From Chryseobacterium culicis (lineage in GTDB: Bacteria > Bacteroidota > Bacteroidia > Flavobacteriales > Weeksellaceae), in assembly GCF_900108365.1 (NCBI RefSeq), contig NZ_FNWQ01000005.1:248001-312000 (forward strand): a stretch of 64,000 bases of DNA, in the 5' to 3' direction. Shown here piece by piece: positions 39,435 through 49,101 of the stretch. Under the pieces are notes generated by a model. The model ran no database searches. It had not been told where the DNA came from and saw nothing but the letters and a program-made list of their open reading frames with translations. Made by a program: the position numbers and the translations under genes. Every line of letters starts with the position of its first letter. The first letter of the stretch is position 1.

Positions 39435-39623
39435 AGCTTCTGTTTTATGCTGCAAAATTAGAAGCATGCTGCGCAAGCATTTTACGCAGTAAAAAATAAC
39501 ATAAAAAGAGGAAAAACGAAAGGTTGAAATAGTTTTGAGGGTAAAAACTACATCATCTGCGGGCGCTTTTACTTTCCCACGGATTTCACAGATGACACAG
39601 ATGTTTGTGTTTTATTTATTCGT

Positions 39624-40274
39624 TTATTCGTTGATAAATTTCTCCAGAAAGCCGATCAATTTTGTTCCTCCGTGGCTCCAGCGGATTCCATGGCCTTCTT
39701 TTTCACGGACCTCAAAAACAAGTTCATGTTTGTAATGGAAGAAAACATTCCACCAGGTTTTATTTTCAAGGATATCGTTAATTTTTTCCATTACTTTTTC
39801 CTGTTTCTGCTCATTATTTCCTTTGATTTGTCCCCAGAAATCATCATCCATTCTTCCAATGTGCTTTTCCCAGGCTCGTTGTGCAATCGTTATTTCATTG
39901 TTGAATGGTTCCTGGCAGGCATTGATCAGCATTGTTTTTAAAGGTGGAATTGCTTTTTCATCGCGGATGCTTGCTGAGGTCAGTCTTTGTCCTAAAATGT
40001 TCAGCCAGTTATCAAAGGGAATTGTTTCCAGCATTTTGGCTTTAACCTCAACTGAATCGCTGCTCTCAAAGGCTGCTGTAAATTTCCCAAAGCTTGCTTC
40101 TCTATTTATTTTTATTTCTTCATTAAAATAAGGAAAGTCCCAATCTAAAGTATTGTTCTTAAACCTGTGAATATTTTTTTCCAGATTCTCAAGATGTTCT
40201 TTTGCTAAAATGGCTCTGTATTGATTTCTCCATGGTTCTGAAAACAGAGGAATATAAGGTTCGAACAGATTCAT
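39624..40274 (-). CDS. Hypothetical protein linked to DUF434 gene
   Basis: A 216-residue soluble protein (start MNLFEPYIPLFSEPWRNQ) with many Trp and charged residues and motifs WDFPYFNEEIKIN and RAWEKHIGRMDDDFWGQ. Its start lies 3 bases after the DUF434 stop, so they are co-transcribed. No known family. The conserved-looking acidic and His residues leave an enzyme possible. Confidence 0.65.
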   Translation of the reverse strand: MNLFEPYIPLFSEPWRNQYRAILAKEHLENLEKNIHRFKNNTLDWDFPYFNEEIKINREASFGKFTAAFESSDSVEVKAKMLETIPFDNWLNILGQRLTSASIRDEKAIPPLKTMLINACQEPFNNEITIAQRAWEKHIGRMDDDFWGQIKGNNEQKQEKVMEKINDILENKTWWNVFFHYKHELVFEVREKEGHGIRWSHGGTKLIGFLEKFINE

Positions 40275-40277
40275 ATT

Positions 40278-40997
40278 TTATTTCATTTTGATCAGGTTAA
40301 CGGGAAGTTTTTCTTCTTTGATCAGATATCCGATCAGATTAAACCATTCTTTGCAGTGATCAAGAATCCAGGCATCCGAAGAGACAATAAGTGCTGAACT
40401 TTCTGCCAGAAATTTATCCGGATTGTACTGGAGATCTGCCTGCCAGTTGAGTTGGTGCTGTTCGGCAAATTCAAGAATAATCTGCTTGATTCTTCCGCTG
40501 TTGGAAACCGGTTTATCAAAGATCCATATCAGTTCATGAATGTGATTTTTCTGATAAAAAGAAGCAACGAGTTCCACTGCTCTCAGCGTTTGATTGACTC
40601 TTTTATACGTTCCGTGGACGCCCGAAAGATCGCGGATACAGCCGTCAAGCCCTTCAAAGATATAAGCTTCAGAAAGCAGACTTTCCAGCAAAATCAAAAC
40701 ATTAAAACCATCGAGATAAACTGTCCTTTCTTTTAAATCGGACGATTCTACATGTTTCAGCTGCCTGTTTTGAAGCTGGGCAGCGGATGCGGATGCTCCC
40801 CGAAGCGCCTGTATCTGGCGGGTTTTTAACCTGTACCTGTTCCCCACAAGTTCAGAAGCCGCCTTTTCCGGATATGCTCTGCTCAATAAATAATGCATAT
40901 CCTCAACGGCCAGTCTCAGTTTGTTGATCTGTTTCTCTGGTCCGAATAAAGCATCGTCACCCGTATTTTTTCCGCGGTTTCTGTTATTCATGCTCAA
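40278..40997 (-). CDS. DUF434/PIN-like protein
   Basis: A 239-residue protein. The N-terminal 60 residues carry the DUF434 signature (RGKNTGDDALFGPEKQINKL, then LLSRAYPEKAASELVGNRY and TRQIQALRGASAS). From about residue 90 a PIN-like fold follows: VYLDGFNVLILLES, with acidic residues LIWIFDKPVSNSGR and SSDAWIL, as in PIN ribonucleases. A metal-dependent RNase is likely; in this neighbourhood RNA processing fits. Confidence 0.8.
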   Translation of the reverse strand: MSMNNRNRGKNTGDDALFGPEKQINKLRLAVEDMHYLLSRAYPEKAASELVGNRYRLKTRQIQALRGASASAAQLQNRQLKHVESSDLKERTVYLDGFNVLILLESLLSEAYIFEGLDGCIRDLSGVHGTYKRVNQTLRAVELVASFYQKNHIHELIWIFDKPVSNSGRIKQIILEFAEQHQLNWQADLQYNPDKFLAESSALIVSSDAWILDHCKEWFNLIGYLIKEEKLPVNLIKMK

Positions 40998-41056
40998 AAA
41001 TAGAATTTTTGGTGAATTTTTATGGTAGGAAATTGTTTTTATTAGTGAATATCACC

Positions 41057-41111
41057 AACCACCCCTTCAAAATTTCTTTGAATTTTTCCACCCCTCCAAG
41101 GAGGGGGAATT
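41057..41111. repeat. Interspersed CACCCCTCCAAGG repeat, copy 2
   Basis: AATTTCTTTGAATTTTTCC followed by ACCCCTCCAAGGAGGGGGAA; same unit as 22879-22934 with a better inverted repeat (CCCCTCC/GGAGGGG). Confidence 0.5.
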
Positions 41112-41259
41112 GGAAACCTTTGATAGAGAAGTCTGCCAATGCTATTGTTTTTCTCATTCTAATTGGGTATTTGTTATGTTTTCTACAACAAAAGAGATAT
41201 TTCGTACAATGTATTGATATGTATTAGGAATAAGTTTGCAAAGACTTAAAAATACCTTA

Positions 41260-42099
41260 ATGAATACACTGAAAAAATTATGTTATCTTTCTGCAGCTGT
41301 AGTATTATCAGCATCTTTAGTTTCATGCTCAAGTGACGACAATGAAATGATCATTGAACAGCAGACTCCCTCACAGGTACTTTCTTCCACGCCATGGGAA
41401 ACTACAGGAGCTAAAGATAAAAACGGCAATAATGTAGCCCTTACCGATGCCAGTGTGGCAGGATATGTAGGTTTCGCCTATTTCAAGACAGACGGAAAGT
41501 TTGCGATTTACAGCCTTACGGATGTTTTGAGATCTATGGGCACATGGTCTGTAGACACACAGGGAAAAACCAGGACTATTGCAGCATTGAATCCGGATGG
41601 AACGACTATTTTCAGCCGCGATGTTGAAATCCTTGTTTTAAACAGAAATGAATTTACGTACAGAATCCGTCCTAACTCAAGTGATCCTTCTGTGTATTAC
41701 GACATCATCCATACCAGAACATCTCATGCAGAACCGACGAACGGACAGCTTACTTTAGCTTCCACACCATGGGAAACAACTGGTGCGAAGGATAAGAGCG
41801 GAAATAATGTACCTTTAGCCGATGCCAGCGTTGCAGGATATGTAGGGTATTCTTATTTTAAAGCGAACGGAACTTTCAAAATTTTCGGCTTAAATGACGT
41901 GCTGAGATCTGAAGGAACATGGTCTATTTCTCCGGATGGGAAAAAGAGAACTCTTACCACTCCTACCTTTACCCGTGTTGTAGATATTCTGGTTCTGAAT
42001 GAAACAACATTTACTTACAGAATTACACCTGATGCTGCTAACCCAGCGGTATTTTACGATATTATTCATACTAAGGTCAGCCATAAGGAGCCTTTGTAG
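41260..42099 (+). CDS. DUF4822 lipoprotein with two tandem domains
   Basis: Start moved from 41236 to ATG 41260 (MNTLKKLCYLSAAVVLSASL) to give a normal signal with lipobox LVSC; the mature protein is a lipoprotein of about 255 residues. Two repeats of about 120 residues follow, each beginning STPWETTGAKDK-GNNV and containing ASVAGYVG-YFK and VDILVLN, a DUF4822 pattern. Internal duplication is clear at DNA level too. Probably periplasmic or surface exposed; function unknown. Confidence 0.85.
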   Translation: MNTLKKLCYLSAAVVLSASLVSCSSDDNEMIIEQQTPSQVLSSTPWETTGAKDKNGNNVALTDASVAGYVGFAYFKTDGKFAIYSLTDVLRSMGTWSVDTQGKTRTIAALNPDGTTIFSRDVEILVLNRNEFTYRIRPNSSDPSVYYDIIHTRTSHAEPTNGQLTLASTPWETTGAKDKSGNNVPLADASVAGYVGYSYFKANGTFKIFGLNDVLRSEGTWSISPDGKKRTLTTPTFTRVVDILVLNETTFTYRITPDAANPAVFYDIIHTKVSHKEPL

Positions 42100-42121
42100 T
42101 TATTCTTTTTTTATAATAAGG

Positions 42122-42153
42122 AAAAAACCTGCTCAGTAACGGGCAGGTTTTTA
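42122..42153. terminator. Terminator between DUF4822 and MBL genes
   Basis: AAAACCTGC (42124-42132) pairs with GCAGGTTTT (42143-42151); T and A runs on both sides serve convergent genes. Confidence 0.75.
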
Positions 42154-42176
42154 TATTTTAAATTAAAAAGGACTTG

Positions 42177-43226
42177 CTATTTATATTCTTCCCACCATCT
42201 TTTCCATTGTACTGTTCCCAGCTGATCCAGATCTAATTTTTCTCCTATCACAGGAAGGCTTATGGCCGTATTGTTTTCTTCTGCATGTTTAGAGGCCAGT
42301 TCCAACGGCTCGTACCAGGCATGCTGTGCCAGCCTGAATTTGGAATTGTGTACCGGAATGAAGTTTTGGGCTTTCAGTTCCTTTATCTCAGTGATTAACT
42401 GATCCGGCAACGTATGAATGTAAGGCCATTTTTCATTATACTGCCCGGTTTCCATGACTGCTAAATCAAATGGTCCGTATTTTTCTCCAATTTCTGTAAA
42501 ATGATTTCCGTAACCGCTGTCACCGCCCAAAAACAGATTTTTCGTGGGTGTTTTTAATACAAATGAGGTCCAGAGTGAGATATTACGATTCAGTAATCTT
42601 CCTGAAAAGTGTCTTGCCGGAGTGAGGGTAATTCTGAACCCTTCAGCCATGTCTACACTTTCCCACCAGTTTTTCTCGATGATTTTATCAAGATCCCAGC
42701 CCCAGTATTCAAAATGCTGTCCGGTTCCCAGACCACAAATCACCTTACCCACTTTATGTTTTAATTCATTAACGGTTTTATAATCCAGATGATCCCAATG
42801 GTCGTGTGAGATCAGGAGAAAGTCTATCTCCGGCATATGATCCGGCTTATAATAATCAGCGCCCTGAAAAGCTTTTATAGAACCGGGCATTGGAGATGCA
42901 TTACCACTGAAAACAGGATCTATCAGAAACTTCATTCCATCTACCTGTATAAAATAAGAGCTGTGCCCGAACCATACCAGCACATTTTCTTTCGGCTGAA
43001 GATTTTTAAGATCCGTCACCATAAAAGGGAGTGCTGTCTTTGGTGAGGTGTTTTCCACTTTACATAGACTTTGAAGAAGTAGTTTAGTCATACTTTCGCC
43101 TTCTAATAAAGCTGGTGTTTCTAATATATTCTGAAATCTTCCGTTGAGATAATTGGGAAGTGTATTGAAATATTCTTTTCTTTTTTCATCGGGAAATTGT
43201 CCCAGCTGTTTTTTTAAACTTTTCAT
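42177..43226 (-). CDS. MBL-fold metallohydrolase (UlaG/NAPE-PLD-like)
   Basis: A 349-residue metallo-beta-lactamase fold enzyme: VWFGHSSYFIQVDGMKFLIDPVF, then SHDHWDHLD (HxHxDH), PARHFSGR, GGDSGYG and PVHNSKFRL. The WFGHSS and DPVF forms are typical of UlaG-like lactonases and bacterial NAPE-PLD-like phosphodiesterases. Length fits the latter. Two zinc ions expected. Cytoplasmic. Confidence 0.88.
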   Translation of the reverse strand: MKSLKKQLGQFPDEKRKEYFNTLPNYLNGRFQNILETPALLEGESMTKLLLQSLCKVENTSPKTALPFMVTDLKNLQPKENVLVWFGHSSYFIQVDGMKFLIDPVFSGNASPMPGSIKAFQGADYYKPDHMPEIDFLLISHDHWDHLDYKTVNELKHKVGKVICGLGTGQHFEYWGWDLDKIIEKNWWESVDMAEGFRITLTPARHFSGRLLNRNISLWTSFVLKTPTKNLFLGGDSGYGNHFTEIGEKYGPFDLAVMETGQYNEKWPYIHTLPDQLITEIKELKAQNFIPVHNSKFRLAQHAWYEPLELASKHAEENNTAISLPVIGEKLDLDQLGTVQWKRWWEEYK

Positions 43227-43388
43227 TCATTTAATTTTAAATCCGGTTTCAGCTTTGAAGAGAATAATCTCTATTTCACCGTCTGCCTACCTTAATTTAA
43301 AATAAATATAAGCATAAGATTTTGAGATTTGAAAATAAAATGGAAGGGTATCAAATTTTGATGTTTCGTCTATTAATGGCTCATATTC

Positions 43389-44129
43389 TTAAAAAAGCCA
43401 TTTAACCAATACCAACATGATGGCCGCAAGCACTAAGCAGCAGAGTACCATTATTGCAAAAGTTTGTGCGAGTGATGTCCAAAATTTTTTATGGTCGAAT
43501 GTAAAATCAACAGGATTGATATAAAAGACCTCATAAACTAAGGGATTTATCCGTAAATCTGGCCTGAAGCAAGTAATTCCTTGAATATACTTTCTCCTTA
43601 AAGCTTTCAGATTTCCAATACAGGAAGTATAGCCGGCATCCCTTCCGATAAAATCTACTTCCTTTACTTTGTCGTTTTCATATATCTGCAATACATACGC
43701 TTTGTTTACCGGACTGACACTTACATCATATTCATCTGAAAAGGAATAGCTTTTCAGGTTACTGTAAAGGATTTCATCTACGGAGCCGTCCTTTCTTTCG
43801 TAATGAATTCCCTGAGCATCTACAATGATCTTCCGGACTGTTCTTTTTCTGATTTTCTTCTGATAAATAAAAAAGCTATATACACCAAAAGCGAGAGCCG
43901 GATAATACAGTATTGCCACCACAATAAATAGTGCAGGCCTATTAAAGAATGCAGCAGGCCATCCTAACAGGAGCAGAAATGCCACCAACAATAAAAGCAT
44001 CCCAGAAATTCTGGTCAGCCATGTTATGAACTCCCATGTTTTAGAAACCAATGGTAAAAAATCTTTTCTTGCTTTCTCTTGCATCTGTTCAAGATACGAA
44101 AAAGTTAAGTATGATAAAACAGCTACCAC
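43389..44129 (-). CDS. Membrane protein, YcxB-like layout
   Basis: A 246-residue protein with TMs at about 34-55 and 67-88, a cytoplasmic beta-rich domain (IIVDAQGIHYERKDGSVDEILYSNLKSYSF, about 100-200) and a last TM at about 222-243. Two TMs followed by a GI-x-Y-x-x-W-type domain recalls YcxB-like proteins, but with an added C-terminal TM. An alternative start at Met16 would remove a hydrophobic lead. Function unknown. Confidence 0.65.
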   Translation of the reverse strand: MVAVLSYLTFSYLEQMQEKARKDFLPLVSKTWEFITWLTRISGMLLLLVAFLLLLGWPAAFFNRPALFIVVAILYYPALAFGVYSFFIYQKKIRKRTVRKIIVDAQGIHYERKDGSVDEILYSNLKSYSFSDEYDVSVSPVNKAYVLQIYENDKVKEVDFIGRDAGYTSCIGNLKALRRKYIQGITCFRPDLRINPLVYEVFYINPVDFTFDHKKFWTSLAQTFAIMVLCCLVLAAIMLVLVKWLF

Positions 44130-44762
44130 AGCATTCTGAAAAGATAATAAAAAAGGAAACCTTTTCGGGTTTCCTTTTTTTTATTCAACCAATCCCATAC
44201 AAGAAGCTTATTTTCATCATATGTGTCATTAATTTAGGATAAGCTTCCAGTCAGGTCATCGCTGAACAAAATGTACAATAGCATGTACAAGTAACATTCA
44301 TTATTCTTCAAGCTTTTGGATTTTCATGGTTATTAGTTTTTATCCCTGATGCCTGTTGAACAGTTTTCATTATTATGAAAACATCATGTTTCTTTCGTTT
44401 TTAGTCCTATCAGGAATTATGTCCTGATAATTCTTTTAGTTTTTTGTGTTTCACGGTTATTAGTTTTTATCCTCAATGGACTGAATAATCTTAGTAAAAA
44501 TTGTCTGCTTTTTACCTCGCTGCTTCCAACTATTTTGGATATGTTGAGTGATATGGATCTTATTAACTTGCTTCGAATATTTCTGATGCAAACATCCCAA
44601 TTCTGGAGAAAGTTTACAAGAATAGTAATCCAAGATTGATCAATTCCGATATGCAGGCTGACTGAAATTGATAAATTAAGGGTCAAAAAAAGCCCCCATT
44701 TACCTGATTAACAAAAACTTATACACTTACCCTGAAAATCCGGCGATATTTCATAAATTTGT
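44130..44762. other. Intergenic region with terminator and two tiny minus-strand ORFs
   Basis: A strong hairpin AAAAAAGGAAACC/GGTTTCCTTTTTT lies at 44149-44180. Further right, the segment AACTAATAACC followed by a start codon occurs twice on the minus strand: before ATG 44325-44327 (MKIQKLEE, stop) and before GTG 44452-44454 (MKHKKLKELSGHNS, stop). Both look like the first residues of bacteriocin-type precursor leaders that have decayed. An 89-codon frame at 44417-44686 is not protein-like. Confidence 0.4.
44149..44182 (-). terminator. Hairpin terminator upstream of the YcxB-like gene
   Basis: Thirteen-base stem (44149-44161 with 44168-44180), loop TTTTC, T8 on plus and T6 on minus. It would stop a minus-strand transcript carrying the two tiny ORFs before the membrane-protein gene. 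Confidence 0.7.
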
Positions 44763-44777
44763 ATGCTATTTAGAATC

Positions 44778-46511
44778 ATGAAGAAAATTCATTTAATTGT
44801 ATTCACCGCTTTTCCTTTTTTTTTCTTTGCTCAGAGTATAAAAGGACTCCATATTCCGGATTCGTTAAAGAATAAAAGCTATCAATATATAGAAGAAGCA
44901 TACAATAAAGTATTTCAGGTTGACAATGATAAAGCTGAACTTTTTGCTAATTACATTCTGCTTAAAGGGAAGAAAGAAAATAATAAAGACATCATATTTG
45001 ATGGATATTATAATATTGCCCGTGTAAAAAACTTAAAAAATGAAAATGGGCATCCTTATGCAGACTCACTTATTGCTGCTTCAAAAAACGTTAAGAATTA
45101 CGATTATCCGGCCAAATCTCATATAATAAAAGGAATTCTGTTCAATAATGAAGGGAGATACAAAGAAGCTTTAGATGAATATACCATAGCTATTAATCAC
45201 AACCGAACCGAAAACAAAGAGCAGTTTTTTTACATCAACAAGCTTATTGCGATACTAAAAACGGCTACAGAAGAATACGAGGAAGCCTTACCTCTTTTTT
45301 TAAAATATTATGAATATGAAAATGATAAAGTAAAAGCGGGCAACGCAGATGCTAAAAATTATATTGCATCTATTTTTTCTTTAGCTAATATTTATACCAA
45401 GTGCAAGGATTATAAAAAAAGTACTGAATTTGCAGACCTCGGATTAGTAGAATGTAAAAAATACAATAACTACTCCAATTACAGCTACCTGCTGATGATA
45501 AAAGGAATTAGCCTGTTTTATCTGAAAGATCTTCCGGCATCTTATAAAATCCTGCAGGAAGTGGAAAAAGGTCTTGTCAATAATAAAGATTACACTAACC
45601 TAGGGGTTTTATACTATTATCTTGGAAAGATAAAACATGCTGCCCACAGTGAAAATGAAGCCATAGAATTCTTTAAAAAGGCAGATTCCATTTCATTTAT
45701 GTTCAAAACTTTTGAACCCGTAAAAAGAGATGGATATGAATTTCTGATAGACTATTACAAAAAGAAGGGAGATCTCAAAAATCAGCTGAAATATATCAAC
45801 AACCTGATATACAGTGACAGTGTAATTACAATAAACCGCAAAAACCTATCAAAAGAAATTCTGAAAAAATATGATACACCTTTACTCATGAAAGAGAAAG
45901 TAAGTGTAATTGAAAAACTTAACAACCAGAAGACCTGGCTGATAGCTGCTTTGCTCTTTATTTCATTGCTTTTCATCTTTATAATCAGGAAAAACAGAAA
46001 GAAAATAAAAGAATACGAAAAACAGGCAAAAGTATTATCCGAGAAACCTCTGATGGCTTCTGTACCGCAGAAAGAAACAAAAATTGAAAGCATTGCTCCT
46101 GTTATCCATGCAGAGACTGCTTCCGAAAGAAAAGAAAAAGCTCCGAAAAGTGACCTTTCTACCCATCCAAAGTTTAAAATTCTGATTGAAAAAATAGAGC
46201 AGTTTGAAAAATCAAAGAGTTTTCTCACTAAAAATATTACGCTAGACTCTCTTTCAAAAGATTTTGATACAAACAGGGATTATTTGTCTAAACTCGTCAA
46301 TGAAGTAAAAGGCAAAAATTTTTCACAATATCTGAATGAACTCAGGATTAATTATATTGTTGAGGAATTAAAATCCAACGAAAAAATAAGGAAACATACC
46401 ATTGCTGCCATTGCTGACGACATAGGGTACAATAACGCCGAATCTTTTACCAATGCTTTCAAAAAAATTACGGGAACGCTTCCTTCTTATTATATTAAGG
46501 CCTTACATTAA
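44778..46511 (+). CDS. TPR-AraC type membrane regulator
   Basis: Start set at ATG 44778 (MKKIHLIVFTAFPFFFFAQS), giving a signal peptide. The 577-residue product has TPR-like helices over about 30-370 in the periplasm, one TM at about 387-406 (TWLIAALLFISLLFIFII), then a cytoplasmic coil and an AraC-type HTH at the C-terminus (NITLDSLSKDFDTNRDYLSKLVNE, AAIADDIGYNNAESFTNAFKKI, TGTLPSYYIKAL). This one-protein sensor-regulator layout is common in Flavobacteriia. It lies 134 bases before the lanthipeptide-type precursor and may control that locus. Confidence 0.87.
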   Translation: MKKIHLIVFTAFPFFFFAQSIKGLHIPDSLKNKSYQYIEEAYNKVFQVDNDKAELFANYILLKGKKENNKDIIFDGYYNIARVKNLKNENGHPYADSLIAASKNVKNYDYPAKSHIIKGILFNNEGRYKEALDEYTIAINHNRTENKEQFFYINKLIAILKTATEEYEEALPLFLKYYEYENDKVKAGNADAKNYIASIFSLANIYTKCKDYKKSTEFADLGLVECKKYNNYSNYSYLLMIKGISLFYLKDLPASYKILQEVEKGLVNNKDYTNLGVLYYYLGKIKHAAHSENEAIEFFKKADSISFMFKTFEPVKRDGYEFLIDYYKKKGDLKNQLKYINNLIYSDSVITINRKNLSKEILKKYDTPLLMKEKVSVIEKLNNQKTWLIAALLFISLLFIFIIRKNRKKIKEYEKQAKVLSEKPLMASVPQKETKIESIAPVIHAETASERKEKAPKSDLSTHPKFKILIEKIEQFEKSKSFLTKNITLDSLSKDFDTNRDYLSKLVNEVKGKNFSQYLNELRINYIVEELKSNEKIRKHTIAAIADDIGYNNAESFTNAFKKITGTLPSYYIKALH

Positions 46512-46645
46512 GAAAAATATAAACATTTAAAAATCAAAATATTACAATAAAAAAATATCGAAATTTATCAATTTCGGCATCTATAAATTCCTTATTTGCA
46601 GAAATAAAATTTTCTTTGTACAATAATTTAAAAATCAGCTAAACA

Positions 46646-46822
46646 GTGAAAAAAATTAAAAAAACTGAAAAAAAATTATCCCTGAACAAGGTTCAGATGT
46701 CTAAAATAAGAGGCGGCCTTAGCTCTGCAGGCGGTGCTCAGATGATCCAGAATGGAGACAATGATACGGTGGTAGACAGAACTATAGATGACACTTTGGA
46801 TATGACCATAAAAAACCACTAA
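46646..46822 (+). CDS. Cysteine-free class I lanthipeptide-type precursor
   Basis: A 58-codon ORF starting GTG 46646-46648. The leader is rich in lysine (MKKIKKTEKKLSLNKVQMSK) and carries the KLSLNK motif usual in Bacteroidota class I lanthipeptide leaders; it ends IRGG, a probable cleavage site. The following 34 residues have Ser25/Ser26-type pair and several Thr but no cysteine (SSAGGAQM, DTVVDRTIDD). The split LanB lies downstream in the same direction. Without Cys a lanthionine cannot form, so dehydrated or otherwise altered Ser/Thr is expected. Reading frame and context are good; the product is inferred. Confidence 0.75.
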   Translation: MKKIKKTEKKLSLNKVQMSKIRGGLSSAGGAQMIQNGDNDTVVDRTIDDTLDMTIKNH

Positions 46823-46875
46823 ACTTTTCAACATTTTATCAGTAATTTTGAAAAATTACTGATTTTTTATTTTTT

Positions 46876-49101
46876 ATGAAGCACTTATTAGCCCTATCGT
46901 TTTTTCTTGCATTCAATATTATTTTTTCTCAGAAAATAAATATTAAACAGTTTAATGATTATAATATTGAAAAAATACAGCCTTTAATCTCTTATTTAAA
47001 TTCCGAAATACAGAAGAATTATAAAGAAAAAGATAAGGCCGTAAGGTATGATAATCTTTTCAGGGCAAGTATGGCAGCACAAAACTATGATATTGCTTTA
47101 AGCCAGCTGGATTCAGTACGCAGCGTTTACAGAAAAAGTAATCCCATTATTTCCAATGCAATGGGAACACAGTATGAAATCTATATAAAGGCAAAAAAAA
47201 ATAAAAAATCCCAACAAGATTTTCAGGGAACATATAAGGAGGAATTTTTAAAAAAATATGAAAGTCTTCCTGTGAAAACACAGATCATACTTCCCCGCTA
47301 TTTCAATGGAGATACCGAGAAAACAAAAAAAGAGATTCTTGCTTCCCTTAAAAACGATTTTGAGAACAAAGACAGCGTGGATCTGAAAAAAGCGTTACTG
47401 CTTTGCAGAAGTTATAACTCCTATGTAACAGGTCCTACATTTGATATTGCAAAAGAGTATTTAAAAGAGCTTGATTCCAAGAACTTTGAAGTGAAAGACA
47501 GCTTATTAATCAATAATGAAATAAGCATAAGGGTGGTTTTGAATAAAAAAATTACCCGCCCTGAATCTACCATTCTGGTTAATTCCATCTATCCTGATTC
47601 GGAGGATGCCAATGATCAAAAGGTGCAGGCAAGCTATGGCTATCACTCTGTTTACATATATCCAAGAGGAAAATATACAAGCAATTCTTCTATAGAACCT
47701 TTTGAACATGAGCAGGAAGATATTAATAAAGTTATTGACTGGGTCATCAAACAACCTTGGAGTAACGGTAAAACAGGAATGATCGGAGGCAGTTACCTTG
47801 GGTTCAGCCAATGGGCAGCCGCTAAGAATATTCATCCAGCCTTAAAAACGATTATCCCGCAGGCATCCGTAGGAATCGGTGTAGTAGATTTCCCTATGAA
47901 TAATAATATCTTTGCCTCTTATTCGCTTCGCTGGATTAATTATGTGACCAACAATAAAATGCTTGATCCGGGTTTCAAAGATGAAGAGCAATGGAATTCT
48001 GTTTTTAAAAAATGGTACGTAGGCGGCGAAGCATTTAACAAATTAGATTCTATTGCCGGTAAAAAAAGTATCATTTTTCAGCGTTGGCTAAAACATCCAT
48101 CATTTGACAGCTACTGGCAGAAAATGATTCCCTACAAAAATGAATATTCTAAAATAAATATTCCGGTTTTAACCATCACCGGATATTATGATTCTGATCA
48201 GCTGGGAGCTTTATACTATTTCAGAAATCATTATACATACAACAAAAACGCTGATCATTATTTGATTATCGGTCCCTATGATCATTCAGGAGCCCAGGGA
48301 TATATCAAAAATAATCTAAAAGGATATACTATTGATTCTGCTGCCAATATGGATATCAGCAATATTACAATGGAATGGTTTGATTATATTCTGAAAGGCC
48401 AACCAAAACCGTCTTTCCTTAAAGATAAAATCAATTATCAGGTAATGGGAACCAATGAATGGAAAAGCACTTCCAGCATTGATGATTTTGATAAACATCA
48501 ATTAAAATTCTATATCAGTACTCATCATCAGCTTTCTTTAGAAAAAGATAAAGAAAAAAGCTTTACACCCCTTACAGTAGATTTAAAAGACCGTTCCAAT
48601 GCAGATGAGCTTTTAAAGCAAAAAGACAACGTACTTGATCAAAAAATTTACCATTCAGATGCGGTTGTATTCTCATCAGCCCCCTTTGAAAAACCTGTTG
48701 AATTTACAGGAAACTTCGTAGGTAATCTGAAATTATCGGTCAATAAAAAAGACGTTGATGTGTACATGAAACTGTATGAAAAGACGAGTGAAGGCAAATA
48801 TTTCTTACTATCTACGTACTATGGAAGAGCGAGCTATGCTAAAAGTTCAGAAAAAAGAGAACTTTTGCGTGAAAACAAAGAAACGAGCATCAAAGTTACC
48901 AATAATGAATTTGTAAGCAAAAAGATGGAGAAAAGTAGCCAATTGGTGTTGATATTAGGTGCTATAAAAAATCCGCTAATGCAGATAAATTATGGAACCG
49001 GAAAAGATGTAAGTGAAGAGACCATTAAAGATGCCGCAGCACCTTTGGAAATAAAATTTTACAATAACAGTTTTATAGAAATCCCTATTTCTCTTAATTA
49101 A
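46876..49101 (+). CDS. CocE/NonD-type S15 hydrolase
   Basis: A 741-residue secreted (MKHLLALSFFLAFNIIFSQ) alpha/beta hydrolase. After a 200-residue helical region comes the X-Pro dipeptidase/cocaine esterase-type core: GGSYLGFSQW (nucleophile Ser), ITGYYDSDQLGALYYF (Asp) and IGPYDHSGAQG (His), then a beta jelly-roll (FTGNFVGNLKLSVN). Such enzymes cleave acyl or peptidyl bonds. Its stop overlaps the LanB start (TAATG), so it is translationally coupled to the RiPP genes; it may mature, protect from or release the product. Confidence 0.85.
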   Translation: MKHLLALSFFLAFNIIFSQKINIKQFNDYNIEKIQPLISYLNSEIQKNYKEKDKAVRYDNLFRASMAAQNYDIALSQLDSVRSVYRKSNPIISNAMGTQYEIYIKAKKNKKSQQDFQGTYKEEFLKKYESLPVKTQIILPRYFNGDTEKTKKEILASLKNDFENKDSVDLKKALLLCRSYNSYVTGPTFDIAKEYLKELDSKNFEVKDSLLINNEISIRVVLNKKITRPESTILVNSIYPDSEDANDQKVQASYGYHSVYIYPRGKYTSNSSIEPFEHEQEDINKVIDWVIKQPWSNGKTGMIGGSYLGFSQWAAAKNIHPALKTIIPQASVGIGVVDFPMNNNIFASYSLRWINYVTNNKMLDPGFKDEEQWNSVFKKWYVGGEAFNKLDSIAGKKSIIFQRWLKHPSFDSYWQKMIPYKNEYSKINIPVLTITGYYDSDQLGALYYFRNHYTYNKNADHYLIIGPYDHSGAQGYIKNNLKGYTIDSAANMDISNITMEWFDYILKGQPKPSFLKDKINYQVMGTNEWKSTSSIDDFDKHQLKFYISTHHQLSLEKDKEKSFTPLTVDLKDRSNADELLKQKDNVLDQKIYHSDAVVFSSAPFEKPVEFTGNFVGNLKLSVNKKDVDVYMKLYEKTSEGKYFLLSTYYGRASYAKSSEKRELLRENKETSIKVTNNEFVSKKMEKSSQLVLILGAIKNPLMQINYGTGKDVSEETIKDAAAPLEIKFYNNSFIEIPISLN

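Noticed and set aside
44417..44686. 89-codon minus-strand frame
   Set aside because: Overlaps the tiny-ORF region, no protein-like pattern.
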